This document shows positions 33,773 to 46,101 of a stretch of DNA of 64,000 nt, piece by piece. A program made the translations under genes and the position numbers. The stretch comes from Anseranas semipalmata. Its lineage: Eukaryota > Chordata > Aves > Anseriformes > Anseranatidae. The stretch spans positions 1,261,992 to 1,325,991 of the forward strand of contig VXAA01001151.1 in the NCBI GenBank assembly GCA_013399115.1, in the 5' to 3' direction. Under the pieces are notes generated by a model that worked only from the letters and a program-made list of their open reading frames with translations, made no database searches and was not told where the DNA came from. The first letter of the stretch is position 1. Each line of letters starts with the position of its first letter.

Positions 33773-36259
33773 TATATTTCTGTCCGTATGTGTATTTTTT
33801 GCCTTGAATTTTGACTTAACTGAAATGGAGTGGTGGAGGTGGGTCTTTTCTGTCCCTTAAAAAAACTTTGAAATGTACTTGGCTAAATTTTTTAGGATAC
33901 ATAGTAATTTTGGGTAGTACTGTAGTTTTTGGGTGCCTATTTCAGCTACTTAGAATTTGATTTTTGAGAGGTGGCGTGCAGACTAGCTTTAATTAGGCAA
34001 AGCAAGAGATTCTGTGTGAAGAATTTGCTTGCCTATTTTGTTTTCCAGTTCTGTTGGCATCCTTGTCTTGTTCCTTTCTTATATTGCATTGCCCGTTTTA
34101 AACAGTATCAGAAATATGGTGTTATATTTGGCATGCTCTCCAGGCAGGCTTCTCATCCAGTCCTATATAAACAGAAAGAAAATCATTTAAACTAAATCGC
34201 TATAAAAAGTATGGGCTATGTATCTGGATCTGTCAACTTTTTTTTTTTTTCTGAATAAATAATTCCTATTCCGCTGAAACTGTCTCTCAGCAATATCCTA
34301 AGATGAATCCGTACCTGTGGGCAGGGTTGCTTACCAGCTTTGCCTGAAGACTTGCTGAATAAGGTGGAAGGAAGAACATTATCACGTAAGTTTTCCTTAT
34401 GCAGATATACCTGACACAGTTTCCTTTTTTGCCCATGAAGGTGTAAGTACAAATGAATTTGAATTTGAAACTGATAATGTCAGCAATGTTTAGAATAGTT
34501 TTTAGAATTTGAGACTTACTAGCAAATTATTGATGCAACAGAGTAGAGAAAATAAAACTTACGATTTTCTCTTGAGGCCTCATCATGACAAATTCTTTCC
34601 TTCCTTGTTTAGTCTTTTCAAGAGCAGAAGGTTACCATAAAGTGCTAGAGTACCAAAGGCGGTCAGTCTGGAAGCAGTACTTCTAACAAGTGTTTGTCTG
34701 CCCATTGACAAGGCTGGAAATACAATAGAATAATAAACAGACGTGTGATAGGGGAAGGAAGACATAAAATTCATTCCACAGAATACATTACTTTGGGCTT
34801 TTTGTTTTTAACTCTCATCAAGAAATTGCTGTGAGTGAGGAACGTGGCGGATGCTTGGCTTATGAATGCTATCGGCATTGGGAATTTTGGGGGTAAATTA
34901 TACTTTAAAAATTTTAAAGAAGTTTGTCTTCTGTTCTGTGGATCTCTGCTATCATGACTGTCATCACCACACAACTTCTTATGCAATTTTTGTAACATAA
35001 AGCAGTGTCAGGCTTGACTCATCCTCGAGGGAGCTTGGGCAAAGGAGCCAGGGGATGGCTGCCTGCACTGCTGCGGGGCTGCAGTCCCCTGCCTGTGGCA
35101 GGGCTGAGGTGGCATTGCGGCACAGCAGCGAGCCCGCTGGGAAGGTGCTGTTTGACACCTTGGGAATCTGACTGCACTGAAGTTCCTGAAACCGTATCGG
35201 CAAGAAACAAAAATGAATCCCAGATCCAATTCAGCTGAGGTAGTTAAAATTTGTTTCTCTAATCCCTCTATAACTGCTTGCTGTATTTTTAGATGCATCA
35301 CTGAATAGCTCTCTTTAAAGATACGATAGGTTCTGGTTACTTGGTTATGGTACTTTTCATTTCTTGTCTCCGTGTGGCATGACATTATTGCAGTCCACGT
35401 AAGAGACAGCTTCTAGTCTTAAGCATTGTAGTTTGATTGTACAGTTAATGCCCACTCTAGTTTGTTTCCTGATGTTTTGTTCAAGTCATCCCCCACAAGG
35501 CTGTCTTCCTCGAGTATTTCTTCATTAAGCTATGTATTTGAATGCATGCAGGCAGAATACTCAGCAAAGTGATAGGTCACCTTTGCTCTTGCCTCTTTCC
35601 TTCTCTGTTTTTCCTCCCCTGGTCTATTTTCAGTTGTGTTTTGTCTTGAAGGGAATCAGGCTACCTGCATGTTTCTGAGAATCCAGATTTGACCACTTTT
35701 CAATCTATGCAAAATACAGACGGACGGCGAAACAAAGACCATCGAGCAGTTCAATAGCAAAGAGCAAAACTTGTTCATGGTTGGAAGTCATCATACCAGT
35801 TTCAGTCATACCAGGAAGTTCTCAGGCTTCAGACAATCTGCTGGGCTCTCGGGGTATAGGTTTACCCTGAAGCAGTACTCTCCTGCTACTGCGCTTGGCA
35901 TCACTTTGCAAATCTTATTCTCCGAATGTGAAGCTCCTACCGCTCACTGCAGTGGGAGTTCTGCTTGTCAGGGCTTTGTATCAGCCTATTTCATAGTCCA
36001 GTAAAGGTTGTAAAGTTCTCTGAGTTCTCTGGGACGAATGGTGCTACACGTGTAATTCAGAGCACAGCGTGGATGGCTGGCATGCATTCTGTAATGCGGC
36101 ATAAAGTTTGGCCTGTTCCTACTTCGTCTTCTGTGTGAGGGTTACATAAGAACTTGCAGGAAACCTACAATTTAAAGAAGCCAAAGCATTCTTCAGGATT
36201 TATAGGTTTTTGTCAGCCTCACTGTTAGACCTAAGACAGGTAAAAAAAAACCTTTGTTT

Positions 36260-36350
36260 TCTAGTGCACATTCATTTTAACCCATGAGAGAGAGAAGCGA
36301 CGCATCCAAGATTCCTCAAAAAGTCTGTGACCAAGGTAAGGTTTAACCTC
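36260..36350 (-). repeat. MIR-like SINE remnant, minus sense
   Basis: A left part ('ttaacccatgagagagagaa') corresponds to the reverse-complement core. A right part ('catccaagattcctcaaaaa', then 'gtctgtgaccaagg' and 'ggtttaacctc') corresponds to the segment 'gcccaaggtcacacagc...gtctgtggcagagctgggattcgaaccc'. The match is by eye at roughly 60 percent. A donor-like CCAAG|GTAAGG inside it (36334/36335) is probably part of the repeat. Confidence 0.5.
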
Positions 36351-39300
36351 AAACATCTTGGGTGCCACTGCACACTGTTCGTTACCCTTTCCTTCGTGCT
36401 CTTTCGTGTTTCACTCTTGCTGCCTTTCCCCTCAGAGCTGTGTACTGATAATACAGACACTTCTACAACAGTGCATAGTGGAAATAATGCTAGGGGCAGA
36501 GAATCACACTCACCCTGTCATGCTTAAATACATGTACACTCAGGCATGCGTGCATACTTGCAAACCAATAGTAATTTAAATAGGTGACAGCATAAGGACG
36601 AATTCTCCTGGGTTTATACCATTTCAAGATCCCCTCACAGTACAGCTCAGTCTCTGGAGTTCCAAATGTTTACACTCATCTGAATTTCGAAGTAACTGGT
36701 GAAGCCTTCAGTTAACGTGCAGCCACTGTGCTGGTTTTCTCTAGGAAGTCAGTATCACACTGGTTTGATCAGTGGAATGCTGTTCAACTTCTGCAGAGCT
36801 CACTGCTTTGCAGACACACAGGGCATAAATGCAGATCAACTCTTACCCTGTGTCAGCTTGGCACAGACGAGAAAGCTACTCTCCCAATTAGCTACAGGCA
36901 GAAAGCTTGTCTGACTAATGCTGTTCTTTTAGTAGTGCTGTATGAGAGTAGATGGTGACTTAATAATCGTGATCCTAGGGAAGATGTGGTATTTTGAGAA
37001 AGCAGGGAATGTTGCTTGCAGCTTTTTGTGGAAAATATTGGGAAGATGCTTTGGCAAGCAGAGTGAGTTTCTTCTCAGCTTGTTTTATCTCCCATCTGCC
37101 TGCTTGACTTTGTTCCTCTCCACAAGTGTAACTTCCTTGCATTGTCAACTGGTGAAGGGTGTTGTTTGAAGGAAATGGGTCATAAAAACTTCGTTAAAGG
37201 TTTAGTGGGAAATGGTAAGAGCAATAAATCTGTCAAAACAGGTTATTCCTGTCCCCAAATGAGGTAGCAGGCAACTCTGGTTATAAGGAAAAGTCTCAAT
37301 GTTCAGTGATTGCTACCTGATCCCTGAGCCTACTTCCAGCTTGGAAGACTTCTATAAAATGCGGGCTGTTTTGGTTCATTTGCTTTGAGCTCCTTCTGTA
37401 GTCTCTGCATCTAGTCTGCACTTGAGGAGAAGCTGAGGGCTGTCGAGCACAGCCCAAATGACAGCTGGCATCATCCGCAGCATTCAGCTGCGATCGCCTT
37501 TGGAGCGAAGCCTGACAGATGCGTCACTTGCTATTCCTGCTTTCTCTGATGGGACGGCATGGGACCCTGTCGCTGCTGGCACCCTCTGTTGGTTGTCCAA
37601 ACCAAAATGTTGTGTCCATGCAACCCAGCACACACTAGCGGTGAGGTTTGAGATATTGCTAGGATATTTTCCCTTTATCCAGAACAGTGAGCGTTACAGC
37701 CAGAGTTACTTGGGTATTAGAAACAAAACTGTAGCAGCCTTGTTGAAGAGCAGCTTATGTTACAGGTGTCTCACAGTGTGATGACCAGGGAGATAATGCA
37801 GGGATGTTTGTTTCTTTCTGTTTGTTCTCCAGCCTCGTAGTTTGACACAGTCTGATGGAGAGACATAGGAATGATTAATCCAAATTAAATAAGGATGTGA
37901 ATTCAGATTTGAAGGGGCTCTGATTGATCTTAATTTATTCTTTTAATGAGCTAACTGAAATTAAGGTCACTCTTAGTTATGAACAAGAGTGTCCACAAAA
38001 GACTTTAAAGTAGTTTATGTAATTCATTTCAAAAGGTAATTTGAATTAATTTTCTGAAATGTCTGCAGGCAGAAAACCCATTATAGTCTGTGTTTGAAGA
38101 CTGCAAGCACTCAGAAATAAATCTGCCTGTGCCATAACAAGTAATTATTGCAGAGCGACACTGCGGTGTCCCAGTGGGTTGCAGGCAGCACTGTGTTACA
38201 CCACAGTGCCACGTCCCCTGTGCCCAAGTCTCTCCTCTGTGCAAAGCCATTGCCTCAGGCCTGCATCAGGGACTAAGGACTCCTGCTAGATGCGATACAT
38301 CTTACCTACCTCCTACTCCCAGTGCAGCAATTTACATTTGCTTTACCCTGGCTCTGATGTATGGCACCTTCACGCACAGCTGAGAGAGCGAGTCTTCAGA
38401 CTGTTTCCAGCACTTCAGCCAGAATTATTCAGTGGTTCAGCTGCTGGGTGAGACTAATGCCAGGTTCCCCAAGGAGCAGCTGCACCACCTGGGCGACGAG
38501 CTGCAGTTGTCTGGCTGTGTGCCTTGGAGGCTTCCTGTGCTGCCAGGTCCTGCCAGTTAGCCCCAGCGCGTGATTTTTTGTTGTTGCTGCTGTTCTCGTT
38601 GGTGACTCAGCCAAGCTTGTTTTGGAAAAGCTGTATCCCACTTTTACAGTCAGGAAGGTTGTGAAAATGGAGGAAAGGCTGGGCGCATGGGAACTGCTCC
38701 GAGCTGTTCGTAATGTTCCTGCTCTAGATTGCAGCTGGAATACCGCTCTGGTGCCGTGCCTGCGCCGCTCTGCCACAGAAAAATTTCGTTGGAGAATATT
38801 CTGACAGACTCCTTCCTCTGCCGCTCAGAGTAGCATGAACTCCTCTTCTAATTCAGGTCCTGTCTTATGCTACTATTATTAAAGGATTGTGCTGGTCACA
38901 GGCACTGATTCAGCCCAGGAAATCCCTTTTATGCTCAGAGCTGCTCAGAAAAGGCCTCCACTTTTATGGGGTAATTCTAAGGGATATGCAAAGGGTTTTT
39001 TTTATCAGCTAGCCCCTCAGATGCCGAGTGCGTTGCCTTCCCAGGAGTCGCAGTCCCTTGCTACCGAATTGGTTGTTTCCACCATAGCACTGCTGTGCGA
39101 TGTGGCAGTAATGAGCCATACCGCAACGAGATGGTGCGCTGGGATCACAGCTGAAGAGCCGGTCCCCACTGCGATAGACACTACCAAGTCATAGAATACT
39201 CGGATGCCTTAAAGCCTTGCTTGTGCAGCAGGAGCTACACCGGGCTGCAGACGTGCAGAGAGTTACATGTGGAAATTGTCCAGGAGCTGAAGTCAGCGCA

Positions 39301-41283
39301 GACTGTGGCTGCCCGCTAATTAAGTTGTTTTTGTTCCTGCAGTACCAGGATGTGTGCTGGCGGGCTGTCAGCAGCTGCTGCCTGCCAGCCGTGCTCCAGG
39401 CTGCTTGATGCCTCTCTGCCTTCCTAGCATTCTCCCAGCGCTTGTGTAGGTGATTCTCATGCTATTCTGAGGACAGCCAAACCTTATCTCACATGTTTCA
39501 AGGGTGGAGGCGTTGGTCCTCAGTTCTGGAATAGATGCTGTCATCTCTGAACACGGGGCTGTTTTTTCTAGTCCTCTGGTGGGGCGACCAAGGACGTAAC
39601 CTGGCGATCACTTGGACTGGCAACAACATAAGCTTGTTTGTCCAGCCTTGCTTCTGAGGCTGTGAGTATTTGCCTGCAGAGCCCTTACCGCTCCAGAGTG
39701 TAATGGGGCTTACACAGGGAAAGAAGTTTAAGTGGGAATTCGTTTAAGGAAAGATTTGGAACCATCTTCCCCAAGAATAGTTTTTCCTTAAATAGAAGTT
39801 TGTTTTTCCTGAGCTGCAAACAAGAGTTGTCACTACGGGCAGGTCTGGAACATGTATTTCAACAACTTTTAAATAAGCATTTGTATTATTTATTGCTAGC
39901 ATGGACAGTTTGTCACCTCTCCAAGGCACTGGAGCCATTAAAATATTTCCAAGGTATTTCCAACTCATCTCCTGTCAGATTGCCTTCTGATAGCTTTGCT
40001 CACAATGTGCATTGAAATTTATGAGAATTCCTTCAGATTTTGGTGCGTGTATGTTTTGTTGGAAAGGAGTAAAGTTGAGTAGGATGTAGTGCCTTCTAGA
40101 GAAGGCAGGATTTTTCGTCTGCTTTAACTACATTATATGCTAGCAGTTTTTTATTTTTTAAACAGCTTCCACAAGACAGAAAAGCTCTTAGGCTTTTCTC
40201 TGTTTTTAATGTGGTTTTACGCAGAAGTAACACTGTTGGCATAGAGGAGCAGTGTTTTTAATTTCTGACTGTGAGTAATGGGCATATCAGGACCTAGGTG
40301 CCATTAATTATTCCCAGGATTAGCTCTTTTTTCTTTTTTTTCATGTGGTTATAATTGAAGAACAATAAGAATGACTGTGATGGCCCAGCTCATTTGTTTA
40401 GTTTGGAAGCTGCTCTGTACACTCAGATTTGCTGAAAGTGATTTTTGGAAAATGGGGCTCTCTTTCTAGAGGTCCTGGAATGACTGCTTTGCAAATTAAT
40501 TGGTGATAACAGTGAAAGGATATGTCTAAGTTTGCTGAGGTAGATGACTAGGAGGTGAGGGGAGAATTGGTGTGGTCAGATCAGCTGGTGGTTCTAGAAG
40601 ACATTTGTATAAAGTACTCTGGGGCCTCTCGGAATAGGGTACAGGTGGCAAGGAGATGAGAAGAATCAAGTCTAAAATCTTCTGACAGAAACTCTTGAAT
40701 TTGGAGTCTAAGATTCAATATGGCATTTAAGAGTTTCTAAAAATTGATGGGTAATGCCATGCTTTGTTATTATTTTAGTATTTTAGATTGATGATAAAAG
40801 AATCATCATTGTAAATTTAATCCAGAGATCACTGGTAGAATTTTCTTGGCATTGCAAAAGTATGAGAACAATCCAAAATGAACGTTGAAGTACACAATGA
40901 ATTTAAGCCTAGCAATGAGCCAGAGTTTAAGATTAGAAATAACATTTTGTCTGTAGCTGAAAATAGTTCTGAACTGGAAAAATTAGTGACACGATAACAA
41001 AGCTATCTGGAAACTGAGCTTCCAAGAATATGTGATCCATGTAAAGGTGTCTACGTGAAATGGACAAATGCTCAGAGAGTGGAACAAAGGATTTGTGTTT
41101 CCAGTGTAGGTGTCTGTAAGGTATGTGCTATCCAGCCTTTCAAATCCCTGATCGGAGACACATACTCTAAGTGGAATTTGTTTTGAACTGCCTTCTTTGG
41201 CAACACAGTTGACCTTGAGATAGGCTTCTGATTCCCTTTAGCATACATAAACAACCTGCTAAATGGCCAAACAATTTGTTAGC

Positions 41284-41306
41284 TTTTTTTTTTATATAAA
41301 AAAAAA
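41284..41306. repeat. T/A palindrome
   Basis: Ten T, then atat, then nine A form a near-perfect palindrome. It is probably a slippage product. Confidence 0.8.
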
Positions 41307-41939
41307 CTCTTAATTTATCACAGAACAAATGTGAAACTCATGATAGAAATTAGTAGAATTAGTGTGTGGGTGTCATCAGTGTGCATGAACTGCTGGCTAA
41401 GTGTTCAGTCAAATGCCAGCTAAATCTCATTGGCTTGTATTAATTTTTGTTCATAAAATTGTTCCATGAGTTCTCAGATGCTAGAGGGTGTGGAATTGTT
41501 TTCTGATTCATCTGAGATGATTGGGTAACTCTAACAGCTCATTCTTTAAATAGAAGAAACAGACCACATCTTAGCTGCTTTCTGTTCTTTGCAGGAGGGT
41601 GGATTAATTAATAACAAGAGAATGAGGTGTTAAAATGCCTTGCTAGTTTCCCTTCTGTGAATATAATAGGAAAAAAGTGGACAGAAGAGAAAGCTGTTGC
41701 TAGTAATACAGGGGAAAGGGAGGAATTCTCAAGTGGTGACAAAAGTTTTGATTGTTTCCATCTGGGATGCGTGCATATGAACACCTTGGGTTTCTGTAAA
41801 TGATGCAGCAGCTCTTCTTGGTGCAAACAGCTGCTGAGTTTCACTCGGTGGTGATCCTCCTTGAACCTGTTCTGGCCAGGCATTGGTGTGTAGTAGTGGT
41901 GCAGCTTTGAAATTGAGGGTTCTGGCATGAAGAATAGCA

Positions 41940-42768
41940 AGCACAGAAGATCTGCTCGAGCGTATTTGTAGTCAGGCTGGGGAGCTGTGGACTGAATGGG
42001 TGGACCAGAAGGTTTTTGAAGAACTGGCTAGGCCATCGGAGCAAGAGTTAGTGCCTGGCAGCCTGTCACGAGCAGTGTCCCTCAGGGTTTGATGCTGGGG
42101 TCCTGATGGACAGGTTAAATGAGAGTCAGGACTGTGCCCAGAAAAGCTTACTTGTGATGCTGAAAGCTTGCTCCATGGTAGAGTAAGATTTACGAGATTT
42201 GCAAGAATGTCGCTGCCAGCTCAAGGGAAGCAATTGCTCCCCTCTGTTCAGCACTGAGGGCTTCCTCTGGAGTAGTATCCAGTTTTACCTCACACCCTGT
42301 GCAAGAAAGATGCTGGCAAATGAGCAAATTAGGCAGAGTGCCAATTAAGGATCTAGAGCATGTGGCCTGCGTGGAGAACCTGAGGGGAGATGGCTTTCTT
42401 TAGGCCTGGAGAAGAAAAGGCTAAGGGCAGATGCAATTGCTGGCTTCAGCTACCTGAATGGATCCCTGTTTTCTGTAATAGCCTCCTTCCCTGACTCTCC
42501 TGGGTGCCCAATGCAAGGATGAAAGGTGGTGGCCGCAAATCGCATCAAGAGAAATGAATAGAAGGGAAGATTTTTCACAACGAGCCCTTGTTTGAGCCCT
42601 TGGTGAGATCTCCCAGAGAGTTTGTGCAGTCTCCGTCCTTGGGGATTTTCAAAAGTTGCTGGAACAAAGCCCTAACCTGATCTGGTTTTGAAAGTAGCCC
42701 TGCCTTGGGCAGGGAGTTGAGCAGGAGACCTCCAGAGGTGCCTTCCAGCCCCGTCTGTTCCCTGCGTC
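41940..42768 (+). mobile_element. Old, internally deleted CR1 LINE (ORF2 3' part to near 3' end)
   Basis: Several blocks follow CR1 order. First, 41975-42110 resembles the reverse-transcriptase 3' region ('gaatgggtggaccagaag', 'aactggctagg', 'gcctgtcacgagcagtgtcc', 'ctcagggtttgatgctgggg'). Next, 42215-42300 resembles the 'cccctctgttcagcactg ... ggagtagtatccagtttt' block. Then 42395-42425 matches the 'gcctggagaagaaaaggct' block. Finally, 42600-42750 matches the 3' part ('ctccgtccttggggattttc', 'cctccagaggtgccttccag'). Blocks between them are missing or badly scrambled and no frame survives. The octamer tail is worn away. This insertion is older than the one at 27.4 kb. Confidence 0.82.
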
Positions 42769-44264
42769 TCTTCTACGGCTCGGTGGGCGGGCTGCTGAGT
42801 GCAGGGGCCCCTGCCCTTCAGCACCCCAGTGCACGCACCGCGGTCTGCAGCAGGTAGGCACAGGCTGTGCCTTTTTAGGCTGAAATTTTTTCATCCTTAC
42901 TCGTGTCATAAGGGACAGTAAGGACGTCAGTGGGCTGCTTGTAAAAGCACTAGCCATAAGATAGAATCCGACCCTGTAAGAGTTTCAGAATTCACATAAC
43001 CTGTGATTTCCTTCTCCATCCCCCGTGCATTCATTGCTCTTGCTTGTGGGGGCTCTTCCTTGTAAACTCTGTTCTGATGGTGGATGACATGGTGAATGTG
43101 TGATGGTCAATGTGAATTTCTGTGTTTGGGGTCTCTTGTCCCACATACAAGTCCTGGCTAGAATTCCACTCACTCTAGCAGAAAATTTGGGCAGAAAGGA
43201 GAAAGGAGTTGCACTCGGGTGAGCTCCCTGCTCTCCCAGTGTGTGGTTTGTAATGCATGGGGCACTGAGTAATAGGAACAGCAATGCCGAACTACCGGTT
43301 AGGTGTGGCAGGCAGCATTGAGCATGGTTCCTGTCTTCTGTCCTTTGAACCAGAGATAATAAATAAATAAATAGAACTGCTGATTCTGCGAGGCATCCCT
43401 CATGCATCTTAAGTAACTAGAAGCAAATGTCATTGCCCTACTTCTAAATAAAACTTGCAGGTATAAAAGCATGTGAATGTGAGTTAAAAGAAGAATATAT
43501 CTCCCTCTTTTTTTACCTAACAATCTCTGTCAGTTTTAATTCTGCATTTTTCTGTCTAACTTTTTTTACTGCTCATTTGTTGAATAAACAGAGTGCAGAT
43601 ACTCCTGAGGTCTGTTATGCTACCGCTTTCAGTTTTCTCTGCTTACCATAACAAAATAACAGCAATAAAAGCTTATTTATTCAGATTCACTACTGGTTGA
43701 CATCCTGATATTTTCTGTGAGGCTATTGACTAGACAGGTGTTGAAGAAAGGATAAAAAAAAAAAAAGCTCTTAAGTTTCTGTATTACCTTTAATCACTGT
43801 GATAAGAAAGAAAATTTTCTTGGTCTAAAGTCACATCTCATACATAGTATTGTCAGTGGTAATAAAATTTTAATGAAAGAATTTTTAATATAACCCAATA
43901 GGCTGTGATAAAAATTGCCTTGAAGCAAAAAAAGAGCTATAAGGCATCATTTGAATTCTTCCAGTATTTTTCCCTATCAACTGTGCTTTATCCTTAAAGC
44001 ACATGAAGTACTGTAAAAGCCTTTAACTGCTTCAGATTTGCCCCTTCTAGCAAATTTTTTGAGCCTTGGTCTTCAGATCCTGATGATTTATCTAAGCAAC
44101 AGTTACCATAAAGAGAGAGAGAACTGATTTTTTAGCTGTACTACATTGTTCGTCTGTTGTCATTTTTAATATTCCTATGGGGTATATCTGTACTTACACA
44201 AAAACAAAACTGAAAAACTGTCTTGTGGGTGTCTGCCTGGAGCGTAGTCATACCTAGCTTCTCT

Positions 44265-44345
44265 CTCTGGCTTTGCCCCTGATCTGTGGTGTGCAAATTC
44301 GGACTAAATCATTCCTTTCTCTTTGTGTCTTAATTTTGCCTCCTG
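44265..44345 (+). repeat. Possible MIR-like SINE remnant, plus sense
   Basis: The order 'ctctggctttgcccctgatc', 'tgtggtgtgcaaattcggac', 'taaatcattcctttctcttt', 'gtgtcttaattttgcctcc' is compatible with the MIR body (ctctgccact ... tgtgtgacc ... gcaaatcactt ... ctctgtgcctcagtttcctc). The alignment is loose. Confidence 0.33.
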
Positions 44346-46087
44346 TCCAGTGGTTATCTCACCTGTTCAGGTTTTAATTGGTACAGGAATGTTGCCGTGT
44401 TTTTACAGATCTATGTCCAACGGTGTCTTAACCTCAGTGGGAGCTGGTAGGCATTAGTGAAATAAAATGGCTGCACTTGTTTTGCTCCTGAAACAATGCT
44501 GGGGTTCTTCTGAAAATGTAGAGCATGTCAGCTGAATTGAACACTCGTTTGAGCAAAGTCTTAACGACAGAACTTAACCATTGGTTTTTTACTCTGGGTA
44601 CAGAATTCTTTTGACCTGATTCGAGCCAATAGAACAGCTTACTGCAAGAGTGCCTGAGGGGAGGTCTTTTTCACATACTGATGTAAAACTTGACAGATGA
44701 AATATGGACAAATTTGTAAGCTTGAATATTTATTTTTGAGAAATTACAAATTAAGGTGGAAGAGATTATGGTTCATACACAAGGAAAACATGGGAGGCTG
44801 CTAATGAAGCGTACTGATGACAAATTTGGGAGGCATATTCAGTGCTGAGTAGGGATTAGCATACTGTACAGAGGAGTTGAGGACAAATCGTAGAAATAGG
44901 TTAAAATTAAGTTTTAGTAAGAAAGAGATCTTTGTATACTTGGGGACTAAGAAGGATTTTTGCTGTACAGTAGGAGTTAATGGGGGGATGACTGTCGAGG
45001 GGCATGCTGAGGCCTTGTTTGATGACCGGCAGGTGGGTAGGTAAAGCCCAACTTCTCTAGACATGTATGTGTTGGTTGGGCCTAACAAAACGGGTGGTGA
45101 GGGAATCTGTGCCTGTCAGGATGTACCTCCAGAAGCACGTGGCACTAGTGAAGAGACGAGCTGTTTTAACTAGGGGGTGAAGTTGTCACAAGAAAAAAGT
45201 TCATAAACTCCTATTAACAAATTTAGTATAGGAGCCAGAAGAAGCTGAATCCTTACACCAGACCTGCGGTGGGACTTGTACATGTTACATGCTTTAGGTT
45301 GGAACTTGGGCAGGTTACGTAAGGAGCCGTGTGATGTTACAGCCTGCGATTGCTGACGGCTGGACTTGATACACTGGCAAGCTGCGTCCATTCCTTCCAT
45401 CCTGGTATCGTATTTTGCTGCTCAGTGCCATGCCCACATGTCTTATTAAAAACAAAACAGTGAAATCTTCGTTTTAGAGATTGCATATTCTTTATATTCC
45501 TGTAAGAGATGTGATATCACAGAGAGACTGGTAAATTAAACTTCCATTTTAAAGACTCACACCAGGGCATGTGGGAAGCCTGATGCTGAGGACAGGCGTG
45601 CTGTCATGGTGCCGTGGTACTGAGTCCTGGTCACTTCCTCATACATCGTGTCGCAGACCGGGCAGTTTCCGAGCTGGCAGTCAGCTGTGATGTATGGTAC
45701 CACAGAGAAGGCCACGCGTGTTAGGGTTGAAGGAGGCCGTTAGAGCTATTGACTTCTGCCTGTCACTTTTTTGCTTTTGGCAATCTGATTTATATCTTTA
45801 CAGCTCTTACTCATTATGAATTAATCCTTCAGCCAGGCTTTTCATGTAGGTCTTAGCTGACTTCTTTTCTCCTTGAGAAAATTGAGGATGTAAATATTCT
45901 TCTGTCACTGACAGAGTATAAATATTTTTCTTTTCCTTGAGAATTGTTTGGCAAGCGGATAACAATTGCAACCAAGCTGTCTCAAAATTAGGAAAAAGGT
46001 TATTTGTTAGCAAAAACCATAACAAAAGCCACCATAACTAGCTGAGGATCTGGCCCAAAGTTATTTATTGTGAAGATCTGTTAAATG

Positions 46088-46101
46088 CCAGCCTCTGGTG
46101 G
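46088..46101 (-). promoter_or_regulatory. Weak CTCF-like motif
   Basis: The plus strand ccagcctctggtgg matches 12 of 14 positions of the reverse-complement CTCF core. Several matches this good are expected by chance, so this is listed only because the orientation agrees with the other candidates. Confidence 0.18.

Larger units (their letters stand above)
27740..41939. other. Long non-coding stretch
   Basis: About 14 kb without a recognisable gene or RNA. It holds a long A/T palindrome at 31219-31244, MIR-like remnants near 33710 and 36265, a GC-rich patch near 35030-35160 with few CpGs, a T/A palindrome at 41284-41306, and scattered short simple repeats (for example TG repeats near 30481). 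The open frames are short and unsupported, including those at 35005-35385, which overlap on both strands. Confidence 0.65.

Noticed and set aside
38193..38214. A small hairpin (gcactgtg ... cacagtgc)
   Set aside because: The 8-bp stem is expected several times by chance in a 64 kb window.
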